Below, in pieces: positions 20,085 to 28,405 of a DNA stretch of 36,343 nucleotides. The DNA comes from Vicinamibacterales bacterium. GTDB lineage: Bacteria > Acidobacteriota > Vicinamibacteria > Vicinamibacterales > CAVVIG01. The translations under genes were made by a program, and so were the position numbers. The number at the start of each line of letters is the position of its first letter. Within the stretch, counting starts at the first letter, position 1. The notes under the pieces are model-generated. The model was not told where the DNA came from and made no database searches. It was given only the letters and a program-made list of their open reading frames with translations. The stretch covers positions 1 through 36,343 of the forward strand of contig JANWLS010000158.1 of the NCBI GenBank assembly GCA_025450765.1, in the 5' to 3' direction.

Positions 20085-20414
20085 TCAATGCACGGGCTTG
20101 TGTGGTTCCGCCGGGGGCAGTGGCGGCGCCGGCTGGTTCTCGGCGTACACGCGCAGGTGTTCCTGAAGCGCGCCGATCAGCGCGGGAATGGACTGAACCG
20201 GCAGGACCACCCGCGCGCGGACGGGCGCACGGACGATGCGGTCCGCCTGTGCGTTGCGCACGGCCTCCTCGGAGAGCGGCAGGACCTCGCAGAAGGTGAG
20301 CGTGAAATCGAATGGCGTGTGCGCGATGCCGCAGAAGTTCGCGTACACGCGAGGCTCGTCCGGCGCCTCCTCCGGCACGATCGTGAAGTTCACCTGACGG
20401 GTTGTCTCGTTCAT
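20085..20414 (-). CDS. DUF3467-like protein
   Basis: MNETTRQVNFTIVPEEAPDEPRVYANFCGIAHTPFDFTLTFCEVLP: 'YANF..I.HTPFDF.L.F' signature. Confidence 0.7.
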   Translation of the reverse strand: MNETTRQVNFTIVPEEAPDEPRVYANFCGIAHTPFDFTLTFCEVLPLSEEAVRNAQADRIVRAPVRARVVLPVQSIPALIGALQEHLRVYAENQPAPPLPPAEPHKPVH

Positions 20415-20418
20415 GTCC

Positions 20419-21024
20419 CTAGTACTTTCGCATGACGCCGACGACGACGCCCTGGATCTGCACGCGATCCGCGTCGACGAAAATCGGCTGCATCGTCGGG
20501 TTCGCCGGCTGGAGGCGCACGCGACCGTTCTCCCGGTAGAACTTCTTGAGCGTGACATCCGCGCCCGAGAGCAGGGCGATGACCATCTCGCCGTTGGTGA
20601 CGCTCTTGCGATCCTCCACGACCACGAAGTCGCCGTCGCGGATCTGCTCGTCGATCATCGAGTCGCCCTTGACGCGCAGCACGTAGGTGTCGCGCGCGCC
20701 GACCAGGTCTTCCGGAATCGTGATCGTGTCGGCGCTCGGGACGGCTTCGATCGGCAAGCCGGCCGCGACAAAGCCGAGCATCGGCACTTCGACGGCGCGG
20801 CCCGTCATCCGCGTAGGGACCACCTCGACGGAGCGGCTCCGGTTCCAGGCGCGCTTGATGAAGCCCTTCTCCTGCAGGTTCGTCAGGTGCTTGTGGACGG
20901 TCGCGAGCGAGGAAAGGCCGAAGCGGCGGCCGATCTCTTCGAGGCTCGGCGCGTAGCCGTGCTGCTGGATGAAGTCGTTGAGGTAGTCGAGAATTTCGCG
21001 TTGCCGTTTGGTGAGCGGAAGCAC
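20419..21024 (-). CDS. lexA: LexA repressor
   Basis: MLPLTKRQREILDYLNDFIQQHGYAPSLEEIGRRFGLSSLATVHKHLTNLQEKGFI; VKGDSMIDEQIRDGDFVVVE; VIALLSGADVTLKKFY (Ser/Lys protease dyad). Confidence 0.96.
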   Translation of the reverse strand: MLPLTKRQREILDYLNDFIQQHGYAPSLEEIGRRFGLSSLATVHKHLTNLQEKGFIKRAWNRSRSVEVVPTRMTGRAVEVPMLGFVAAGLPIEAVPSADTITIPEDLVGARDTYVLRVKGDSMIDEQIRDGDFVVVEDRKSVTNGEMVIALLSGADVTLKKFYRENGRVRLQPANPTMQPIFVDADRVQIQGVVVGVMRKY

Positions 21025-21099
21025 GGATCCTCCTTCGTGTGCGCCCGCCGGCGGCTCGATCGTGCCGGCGCAACGTCCGTTTCCGAATCGTGCGCCGAC

Positions 21100-21128
21100 A
21101 CTATACGCAAAGGAAAGGCGAAAGGCAA
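21100..21128 (-). promoter_or_regulatory. candidate lexA sigma70-type promoter
   Basis: On minus strand TTGCCT (21123-21128), 17 nt, TATAGT (21100-21105). Confidence 0.5.
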
Positions 21129-21284
21129 GGACGCGGATAACTATTCCTCAACTGGAACATGAACTGGCCCAAGGAGACGGTCGCGCAGTGGGCGTCCATC
21201 GATACGAATTGATCCCCTATCTGCACGTCGAGGCCGATCCGGACGCCGCAGCTGAGTTCAAGATTGAGCGGTTTGCGGGCTTAC

Positions 21285-21965
21285 CTAAAACCCCTGGACG
21301 TACCCCCACACGGCAGCAGCGGCGACAAGAAACAGGAATACCTGCAGAAGAACGGCGCGACGCCTCACGTCGCGCCGCCTTTGCGGCGCGACCCAGGCCG
21401 CGAGCGCCACCCCAGCGAGTCCCGCAACAAGCAGCGCCCATCCGAGGGCGTGGTTAGCTCGATACCAGATGGGCTCCGAACTCATCGAATACGCTGTTCG
21501 GTATCCGTATACCCCGTTAGGTGGGATGGCTCGGAAGAGCAGTGGTAGGGCCAGCCCAATTCCGCTTACAGGCACCAGCCAGGTGAGCCAGGCATTCAGC
21601 CAGTCAAGTCGCGGAGCCCGCGTTGGACGTTGGCCTGCCGATTGTTTTGCGATCTGGCGATAGCACCACGTTACGAGGAGTGCAGCGACGCAGAAGCCCG
21701 ATTGCTCCAAAACACCGACGCCGGCCACGATGCCGTGCCTGGATGCGATCGCGAATCCGCCGAGTGCGGCGCCCGCCGCTCCAGCCACCAACATCGCCCA
21801 GCCGAGAAAGCGGTTCACGTCGTACCACAGCTCCGGGGAGCTGAGTACCTCTCTCGTTCGATAACCATAGAGATCGTTCGGTGGTACTCGTTCGAGTATC
21901 AGAGGGATAGAAAACACGATGACGACCACTGGAAGGATGAGAGCGGAGACTGTGTTTAGCATCAT
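21285..21965 (-). CDS. SdpI-family membrane protein (putative immunity protein)
   Basis: Two repeats PLILERVPPNDLYGYRTREVLSSPELWYDVNRFLGWAM and PLLFRAIPPNGVYGYRTAYSMSSEPIWYRANHALGWALL, characteristic of SdpI-type proteins; start overlaps upstream stop (TGATG). Confidence 0.85.
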   Translation of the reverse strand: MMLNTVSALILPVVVIVFSIPLILERVPPNDLYGYRTREVLSSPELWYDVNRFLGWAMLVAGAAGAALGGFAIASRHGIVAGVGVLEQSGFCVAALLVTWCYRQIAKQSAGQRPTRAPRLDWLNAWLTWLVPVSGIGLALPLLFRAIPPNGVYGYRTAYSMSSEPIWYRANHALGWALLVAGLAGVALAAWVAPQRRRDVRRRAVLLQVFLFLVAAAAVWGYVQGF

Positions 21966-22942
21966 CAACCTACCCAATCAGCGTCTCGTGCACTTGAAAC
22001 GAGGGCTGAATCGCCGAGCGGTGGATAACCTCGCAGAGGTGCCACTTTTTGCCAATTCGGTTGAAACGCGTGGGACCAAGGCCTCAGGTACAAGATGAGA
22101 GCTCCGGACATCACTACTCCGAAGCTGACAAGCCCCTGACAAATGGCTATTAGTGAGTGAAATGCGATTCCAGCGATCAGCAAGTACTTCCATCTGCGCG
22201 CCGGCATGAACAGTGCCATGGCCAATAGAATCTCAATCGCAATCGCTCCCCACGTCATAAGGGCAACACCGGGCCCGCTCTTGACTAGGAAGCGTACAAG
22301 CGGGCTGAGCCAACCGGAGGTGCCAAATACTGGATCCGTGAGCCAATAGTACAGAGCCGTTCCGTCACGCCATTCAGGCACACCGAATTTTGCAACAGCC
22401 GAATTGAAGTAAATGCCGGCAACCTGCAAGCGAATTGCCCATATGCATGACACAGCGACCACGAACTTTAGAGAGTCGGCCAACCGTCCCGTGCGTGCAA
22501 TCGGTGTTCCCCAATGCCAGCGACGAGAATCCGTCAGGGTCACGGGAATGAGGAAGAGAGCCAAAAGTGCAGCAATCTGGTCGCCGCCATCCAAAACGAT
22601 CGCTGAGGACTGAAAGCTAAAAGCGATCCACCAATGAAGCGTACCCGTAAAGCGCGGGCGATAGCCTGATGCAACTACGGCCAGAGCCACAACTGCGAGC
22701 CACCGAGCGAGATCTAAATGGTGATTAGTTGCCAAGCAAAACAATCCGAACTTACCTACGCCTTCGCAGTAAGGTACCTCAGAAATCCCGGCAGCGGGTC
22801 TAAATAGGGTGCTTGGCCTGTTGAAGATTAGCGTGCTTGCCGTGCCGAGTGCTAGGACAGTCCGAGCCGCCCCGTAAACATTTGTCCAGGGAGTCAGCCT
22901 GCGCTCACGCCGAATGGCGAAGCGACCCATGCGCGCTAGCAT
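21965..22942 (-). CDS. SdpB-like HTTM-type multi-pass membrane protein
   Basis: MLARMGRFAIRRERRLTPWTNVYGAARTVLALGTASTLIFNRPSTLF..., many TM segments, FNSAVAKFGVPEWRDGTALYYWLTDPVFG; ATGCTAG overlap with upstream ORF. Confidence 0.75.
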   Translation of the reverse strand: MLARMGRFAIRRERRLTPWTNVYGAARTVLALGTASTLIFNRPSTLFRPAAGISEVPYCEGVGKFGLFCLATNHHLDLARWLAVVALAVVASGYRPRFTGTLHWWIAFSFQSSAIVLDGGDQIAALLALFLIPVTLTDSRRWHWGTPIARTGRLADSLKFVVAVSCIWAIRLQVAGIYFNSAVAKFGVPEWRDGTALYYWLTDPVFGTSGWLSPLVRFLVKSGPGVALMTWGAIAIEILLAMALFMPARRWKYLLIAGIAFHSLIAICQGLVSFGVVMSGALILYLRPWSHAFQPNWQKVAPLRGYPPLGDSALVSSARDADWVG

Positions 22943-23490
22943 TGACTCCTCAGCTCTACGATGCGAGCCGGCATCCGCATGGAATTGTTGAACGACCGCC
23001 AAGCCCAGGGGAGAGGGGGCTGCCGAACAAACGCTATCTCGCCACACAACGTGGGATTTGGCGAGACGTTCCGGATTGTCATCGTTATGTGCTGGCGCGC
23101 CAAACAACTGAATACAGAGTCACCGCAGATGGCCCATTCGGACGGCCCCTGCAAGTTCGCCTGCAACAGTCCAGCTTCGACTCCTTGAGCACGAGCGCGT
23201 CTATTCAACCCAAAGAGGTTGGAGGGCAGAGAATCGGGAGCCAGCGAAACATCCCGCCAGTTCTCGCCCACCTGTTTATACAGATACAATCTGTCGTCGC
23301 GAGGGCTTTTCGTAAAGAATGCCCACCCCTGTGGCGCCCACATTTCGATGTCCATTTCGTGCTCATAGGGTAGGTGAAGCACGTTGAATGGTAGGGCCGA
23401 GTGTACGATGTAGACGCAGACGACGACCCAGACGGCTGTCGTGACGCAAATCGCAACGCCAACTATTCTCGCTCGGCCCAACATTGCCAA
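22936..23490 (-). CDS. SdpA-like antimicrobial peptide system protein
   Basis: N-terminal TM then MWAPQGWAFFTKSPRDDRLYLYK...LFGLNRRARAQGVEAG; lies directly upstream of the SdpB-like gene. TTG 23490 or ATG 23484 start. Confidence 0.7.
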   Translation of the reverse strand: MAMLGRARIVGVAICVTTAVWVVVCVYIVHSALPFNVLHLPYEHEMDIEMWAPQGWAFFTKSPRDDRLYLYKQVGENWRDVSLAPDSLPSNLFGLNRRARAQGVEAGLLQANLQGPSEWAICGDSVFSCLARQHITMTIRNVSPNPTLCGEIAFVRQPPLPWAWRSFNNSMRMPARIVELRSQC

Positions 23491-23541
23491 GAACCTGTCG
23501 AGTGAAGCGTACCGGGATCGTCGGAGACCGAATTTGTTGAA

Positions 23542-24435
23542 TCAGGCCACCGCAGCCTGGGCATAGTACTGCGCTTCGAATTCGGCTGGCGGGATGTCGC
23601 CGATCGGTCCCAGCAGCCGACGCATATTGAACCAATCCACCCACGCGAGCGTGGCGAACTCCACGGCCTCAAGCGAGCGCCACGGCCCCTTCCGTCGAAT
23701 GACCTCCGTCTTGAACAGCCCGATCACCGACTCGGCGAGGGCATTGTCGTAGGCGTCGCCTTGGCTTCCCACCGACGGCGCAATGCCAGCGTCCGCGAGA
23801 CGGTCGCTGTACCGCATCGAGAGGTACTGCGTGCCGCGGTCGCTGTGATGGACGAGCCCGGTGAGGGCGTCGCCACGCCGAGCGTGGATGGCCTGCTCGA
23901 GCGCATCGAGCACGAAGTCCGTGCGCATTGACGCGGAAACGCGCCAGCCGACGATCCGGCGAGCGAATACGTCGATGACGAAGGCGACGTAGACGAACCC
24001 ATTCCAGGTCGCCACGTACGTGAAGTCCGACACCCAGAGCTGATTCGGCCGCGTCGCGACGAACTGCCGATCCACGAGATCAGCTGGCCGGCCCCCGTCG
24101 GCGGCGTGGGTCGTGATGACCCAGGCCCGTCCGCGGACGGCGCCCGCCAAGCCCATGGCCCGCATCAGGCGCCCGACGGTACAGCGCGCCGCGCGGATCC
24201 CCTCGCGCCGGAGCTGCTTCCACACCTTACGAGGGCCGTACACCTGGTGGTGCTCGTTGTAGACGCGCTGAATCTCGACGCGCAGCCGGTCATCGCGGTG
24301 TGCGCGCGCCGAGCGACGCGCGGGGTCAGCCTGATGCTGCCGATGGCGGTGATACGTCGACGGGGCGATCGGCAACACGCGGCAGATCGACTCGACCCCG
24401 AACCGGTCCCGATGGGCGTCGATGTACGACACCAT
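23542..24435 (-). CDS. IS3-family transposase OrfB (DDE integrase domain)
   Basis: NQLWVSDFTYVATWNGFVYVAFVIDVFARRIVGW; LVHHSDRGTQYLSMRY; DNALAESVIGLFKTEV. Open frame extends to 24675 in -1 phase relative to OrfA, compatible with frameshift expression. Confidence 0.95.
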   Translation of the reverse strand: MVSYIDAHRDRFGVESICRVLPIAPSTYHRHRQHQADPARRSARAHRDDRLRVEIQRVYNEHHQVYGPRKVWKQLRREGIRAARCTVGRLMRAMGLAGAVRGRAWVITTHAADGGRPADLVDRQFVATRPNQLWVSDFTYVATWNGFVYVAFVIDVFARRIVGWRVSASMRTDFVLDALEQAIHARRGDALTGLVHHSDRGTQYLSMRYSDRLADAGIAPSVGSQGDAYDNALAESVIGLFKTEVIRRKGPWRSLEAVEFATLAWVDWFNMRRLLGPIGDIPPAEFEAQYYAQAAVA

Positions 24436-24440
24436 CGTGG

Positions 24441-24770
24441 TTATTTGCTCCGGCGGTCGAGCGCCGCCTGAGCGAAATACGCGGACGCTGTTTTCAGAAT
24501 CTCGTTCGTCCGCTTCAACTCGCGATTCTCGCGCTCCAGCACCGTCAGCCGCTGGCGCTCGCCCGTCGTCAAGCCGGGGCGCTGGCCGGTATCGCGCTCC
24601 GCTTGACGCACCCACTTCCGCAATGTCTCGGCCGTGGTCCCCATCTTCGATGCGACGGACTGCAACGCCGCCCACTCCGATGGCTGCGCCGGGCGCTGCT
24701 CCATCACCAGCCGAATGGCGCGCTCACGCACCTCCGGCGAAAACCGACTCGGACGTCCCATAGACCCCAT
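24441..24770 (-). CDS. IS3-family transposase OrfA (HTH)
   Basis: RPSRFSPEVRERAIRLVMEQ...KMGTTAETLRKWVRQAERD...ERENRELKRTNEILKTASAYFAQAALDRR. Confidence 0.93.
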   Translation of the reverse strand: MGSMGRPSRFSPEVRERAIRLVMEQRPAQPSEWAALQSVASKMGTTAETLRKWVRQAERDTGQRPGLTTGERQRLTVLERENRELKRTNEILKTASAYFAQAALDRRSK

Positions 24771-24816
24771 CCTCTCAAGAAATGAGGTCTCCGAAAAACC
24801 CGGTACGCTTCAGAGC

Positions 24817-25464
24817 TTAGGGTTGCACCAACTTAAGGCGAGACGTCAGCAGCGCGACATATTCCTCCTGCTGGAGCCGATTGCTGTCGTCGGTCTTGAG
24901 AACTGGGCTGAGAATCGGCTTGTACACAGCGGCCGCATAGTATACGAACTCGTACGCTACAAGCGCGAAAGCGGCGACGGCCGCGGCAGCGATGAACAAT
25001 ACCTCGCAGTCTGGTCCAACGCTTGCCGCATTCGTTCTAAAGACTGACGGCCCAGCTTCTTGGGTGACCAAGGAGACTAGCTCCCTGGTCGCTCGCTCTA
25101 AGGTGGTCTGAACAACCAAGGGATTTCCACTTTGCATACCTGCAGCAAAGCTGTTAAAAAACAACGGTTGGGCTGCACGAATTCGCTTGATCACACGGTT
25201 CTCAAGCGCAATCGTTTGCGGGGAATGCAGCTGCGGTAAGAATCGCTGAATGGTTGGATCCTGCCAGACCTCGGGTAGCAAGCTGGCGACAGTGCCCGTG
25301 CCGAAGTAAATACCACGAACGAGTTCCTCGCCGTTGAACTGCCGGTGAGTTCGAGACGCGCGATATTGCCCCAGTGTGCTGTTGAAGGCGAAGCAGGTGG
25401 GACAAGCGATAATTACGCAGACGAGACCAAGAGCAAAGCCGCGCAGCGGACGGAAGCTTCTCAT
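24817..25464 (-). CDS. SdpC-like antimicrobial peptide precursor
   Basis: ATG 25464 preceded by GGAGG; signal-like FALGLVCVIIACPTCFA; FNGEELVRGIYFGTGTVASLLPEVW; C-terminal hydrophobic core CEVLFIAAAAVAAFALVAYEFVYYAAAVY; in operon order with SdpA/B/I-like genes. Confidence 0.68.
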   Translation of the reverse strand: MRSFRPLRGFALGLVCVIIACPTCFAFNSTLGQYRASRTHRQFNGEELVRGIYFGTGTVASLLPEVWQDPTIQRFLPQLHSPQTIALENRVIKRIRAAQPLFFNSFAAGMQSGNPLVVQTTLERATRELVSLVTQEAGPSVFRTNAASVGPDCEVLFIAAAAVAAFALVAYEFVYYAAAVYKPILSPVLKTDDSNRLQQEEYVALLTSRLKLVQP

Positions 25465-25607
25465 CTCCAATTCCTCCAAAGAACCCTGTGGCTCGCAAGG
25501 CTGCCGACGGAAGATGCGCGAATGCGTTATCGTGAAGATGTTGGAAGATTTGGACACAGCACCCTCTTGGAAGTCAAGGTGTCTGAATAAGAAATTGTGC
25601 AAGCGAG

Positions 25608-26573
25608 TTGAGCAGGGTCTTCACCGTGCGGATCCCTTCAGTGTTGCCCTCGGCAGCCTCCTTCGCCTTCGACATCGTCGGCTTCGGGTCGACGAGCGTC
25701 GATCTGTTTGCCGTGCTCGACGCGTATCCGCCGAACGGCTCGAAGCAGCGCCTGCGTCAGCACCTCCGGCTGCCGGGCGGATCGACCGCAACGGCGCTCG
25801 TTGGATGCCAGCGCCTGGGTTGGCGCACGCGCTTCGTCGGCAGGCTGGGCGGCGATGACGAGGGACGGCTCGTGCGGGAGAGCCTGATCGCGGAAGGCGT
25901 AGGCGTGCACGCGCATGTGGTGCCCGGGGCGCGCAACCAGTTCGCGATCATCCTCGTCGATCGAGAGAGCGGCGAGCGGACGGTACTCTGGGATCGTGAT
26001 GCAGCGCTCGACGGGTCGCCGGAGGCGATCGAGCGGGAGGCGCTCGTCTCAGGCCGCATCCTCCTCGTCGACGCCGGCGATGTGCCGTCGGCGACCGCCG
26101 CCGCTGCAGCGGCCCGTCGTCACGGTGTCGTGACCGCGATCGACATCGAACAAGCAGGCCCGGGGACGACGGAGTTGCTGCGTGAGATCGATCTGCTGGT
26201 CGTTGCTGAGACGTTCCCGTCGGCCATCACCGGGAAGGCTGAGACCGGTGCCGCGCTCCATGCGCTCGCAGCCGAGCTGAAGCCCGCGCTCGCGTGCGTC
26301 ACGCTCGGCGCCGCGGGGAGCCTCGCCATCTGTCAGGGCCGCGAAATCCGGACGCCCGGTTTCCCGGTCCGCTGCACCGACACCACCGGTGCGGGCGACG
26401 CCTTCCGCGCCGGCCTGCTCTCGGCCTGGCTGGCTCAGCCCGATGCGGATGTCGCGGATCTGCTGCGCCGCGCGAACGCGGTGGCCGCCCTCAACTGCCG
26501 GGCGCTCGGTGCGTGGGCAGGACTTCCAACGGCCTCGGAGATCGAGCACTTCCTGGCCGCAGAAGGCACGTAA
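25608..26573 (+). CDS. PfkB-family carbohydrate kinase
   Basis: FDIVGFGSTSVDLFAVL, GGSTATALVGCQRLGWRTRFVGRLGGDDEGR, TDTTGAGDAFRAGLLSAWL; TTG 25608 or GTG 25626 start. Confidence 0.92.
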   Translation: MSRVFTVRIPSVLPSAASFAFDIVGFGSTSVDLFAVLDAYPPNGSKQRLRQHLRLPGGSTATALVGCQRLGWRTRFVGRLGGDDEGRLVRESLIAEGVGVHAHVVPGARNQFAIILVDRESGERTVLWDRDAALDGSPEAIEREALVSGRILLVDAGDVPSATAAAAAARRHGVVTAIDIEQAGPGTTELLREIDLLVVAETFPSAITGKAETGAALHALAAELKPALACVTLGAAGSLAICQGREIRTPGFPVRCTDTTGAGDAFRAGLLSAWLAQPDADVADLLRRANAVAALNCRALGAWAGLPTASEIEHFLAAEGT

Positions 26574-26675
26574 CTTTTACGAGGCCGCGCGGTCTAAGTA
26601 TTCAGGACCGGGGGGACACTGACGGATCGGCCCAGGGCGCCAGCGGTTGACGATCTCGATGCGCTCAGCGATGGC

Positions 26676-27200
26676 GTGTTGGTCGACCTCTGCCGAACCG
26701 GACATCGCGAAGCCTTCGACGTGCTCGTCGTCCGCCATCGGCGAGCGGTGTATCAGCTCTGCTACCGCTTCGTCGGCAACCACGAGGAGGCCAGTGACCT
26801 GACGCAGGATGTCCTGCTTCGGGCGTTTCGGGGGCTTCGTAACTTCAAGGGCCGGTCGTCATTCTCCACCTGGCTTTACCGCGTCGGCGTGAACGTCTGT
26901 CTGACGCGCGTAGGACGCGCGGCGCCGATCGCGGTGCCGATCGATGAGGAGCAGCATCCGGTCGAGGACGAGCGCGAGAGCGCTCCCGATCGCCTCCTCC
27001 GCGATGAGCGCGCGCGGCGTGTGCGGGCAGCCATCTCCCGTCTCCCGCGCAAGCAGCGGGCGACGGTGATTCTGCGGCTCTACCACGAGCTGCCGCACCA
27101 GGAGATTGCCCGCATTCTCGGCAGCTCGGTCGGCGCGGTGAAAGCGAACCTGTTTCACGCACTCGGCAACCTGCGGAAGCTTCTGGGAGACCCGCTGTAA
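26676..27200 (+). CDS. ECF-type RNA polymerase sigma factor
   Basis: YRFVGNHEEASDLTQDVLLRAFRGLRNFKGRSSFSTWLYRVGVNVCL; ISRLPRKQRATVILRLYHELPHQEIARILGSSVGAVKANLFHALGNLRKLL; true start may be upstream. Confidence 0.93.
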   Translation: MLVDLCRTGHREAFDVLVVRHRRAVYQLCYRFVGNHEEASDLTQDVLLRAFRGLRNFKGRSSFSTWLYRVGVNVCLTRVGRAAPIAVPIDEEQHPVEDERESAPDRLLRDERARRVRAAISRLPRKQRATVILRLYHELPHQEIARILGSSVGAVKANLFHALGNLRKLLGDPL

Positions 27201-27215
27201 CGGCGGGCAGGCCAT

Positions 27216-27845
27216 ATGGGGCATATCTCAACCTCGGACCTGATCGACCTGGCGGACGGCGGAGGAGAACCGGCGCGGGCGAGCCGGCTCGAGGAGCATC
27301 TCGCGCGCTGTGCGCGGTGCGCCAGGCGACTCGACGCGTTGCGCTCCACGCTGGTGCACCTCTCTGACGTGCCGGTGGCGGAGCCGCCGGCAGGATTCTG
27401 GGAGCATCTGTCCGATCGGGTGCATGATGCGGTGGCGGCCGAGTCGAGCCCATCCGACTGGCGCGGCGCGAGCCCGTTTCTCGCGTGGAGGCCGGCGCTC
27501 GTGCTGGCCGCCGCGATTCTGATCGCCGTCGCGGCGACGGCCTGGCTCGTGCGGGGACGCCAGACCGACGATCGCGCGGGCGCCAGCGCGGCCGTGCTGG
27601 CGAGCGTGCCGGCCGCCGGGGCGGTGCCGCTCGCGGTCTCGCCGCGCACGGTGGAATCGGCGCCGCTCGCGACGAGCGATCCCATCGATTTGATGGCGGC
27701 CCTTTCGGCGAATCTCGATTGGGACGAGGTCGCCGCGGCGGGCCTGGCGCCTCCGCCCGGCAGCGCGGAGGCCGCCCTGACGGATCTCTCTCCCGCGCAA
27801 CAGCGCGAGCTGGTGGAACTGCTGCAGCAGGAACTCAATCAATGA
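27216..27845 (+). CDS. anti-sigma factor (zinc-finger type, single TM)
   Basis: DLIDLADGGGEPARASRLEEHLARCARCARRLDAL (HxxxCxxC); TM PALVLAAAILIAVAATAWLV; directly downstream of sigma gene. Confidence 0.82.
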   Translation: MGHISTSDLIDLADGGGEPARASRLEEHLARCARCARRLDALRSTLVHLSDVPVAEPPAGFWEHLSDRVHDAVAAESSPSDWRGASPFLAWRPALVLAAAILIAVAATAWLVRGRQTDDRAGASAAVLASVPAAGAVPLAVSPRTVESAPLATSDPIDLMAALSANLDWDEVAAAGLAPPPGSAEAALTDLSPAQQRELVELLQQELNQ

Positions 27846-28405
27846 CTCGTCAATCCTTCGTCACGGCGGCGTTCGTGATAGGCCTGTCTGTCGGCATCCC
27901 GTTGGCGGCGCAAACACCGACGGCTCCGCCGGCACCCTCGCAGCCGCCGCGAGCGCTGCGGACAGGTCCCGCCGGCCGCCGAGGTCCCGGATCGGCCGCC
28001 GACGTCCAGCGGCTCTTCGAGGCGTACGTGCTGATGCAGTCGCAGCAGGCGCTCGGCATCACCGAGGCAGCCTACCCGCAGTTCCTGGCGAAGATGAAGG
28101 CGCTGCTCGATCTGCGCCAGCAAACGCAGCAGAGGCGCGCCGCGCTCGTCCGCGACCTGCGGCAACTGACCGTGCAGAACACTCCGGCGGCGAGCGATGC
28201 CGAACTGGGCGACGCCTTGAAGCGGTTGAAGGACTTCGATGCCACGAGCGCGGCCGACCTGGAGAAGGCGACCGCGTCGCTCGACGGCGTGCTCGACGTT
28301 CGGCAGCAGGCGAAGCTGCGGGTCTTCGAGGAGCAGATGGAACGCCGCAAGCTCGATCTGCTCATGCGAGCCCGTGCGTTCCGGGGTAAACTGAATCCCG
28401 AATGA
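27842..28405 (+). CDS. exported helical protein of unknown function
   Basis: Signal peptide MTRQSFVTAAFVIGLSVGIPLAAQ; charged helical body; ATGA overlap with anti-sigma stop. Confidence 0.7.
   Translation: MTRQSFVTAAFVIGLSVGIPLAAQTPTAPPAPSQPPRALRTGPAGRRGPGSAADVQRLFEAYVLMQSQQALGITEAAYPQFLAKMKALLDLRQQTQQRRAALVRDLRQLTVQNTPAASDAELGDALKRLKDFDATSAADLEKATASLDGVLDVRQQAKLRVFEEQMERRKLDLLMRARAFRGKLNPE

Larger units (their letters stand above)
23503..24812 (-). mobile_element. IS3-family insertion sequence, 1310 bp
   Basis: TIR L TGAAGCGTACCGGGATCGTCGGAGAC (23503-23528); TIR R reverse complement TGAAGCGTACCGGGTTTTTCGGAGAC (24787-24812), 23/26 identical; flanked by GAG (23500-23502) and GAG (24813-24815) as 3-bp TSD; two overlapping transposase frames inside. 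Confidence 0.95.

Noticed and set aside
21140-21175. GAACATGAAC near the lexA upstream region as a possible SOS box
   Set aside because: Spacing (2 nt between direct GAACs) fits neither GAAC-N4-GTTC nor GTTC-N7-GTTC, and it lies upstream of the candidate promoter.
22837-23373. Plus-strand ORF of 178 aa opposite the sdpA/sdpB-like genes
   Set aside because: No recognisable motif; the opposite strand has better family and operon evidence.
24300-24785. Plus-strand ORFs opposite IS OrfA
   Set aside because: Antisense to a clear transposase; composition typical of shadow frames.
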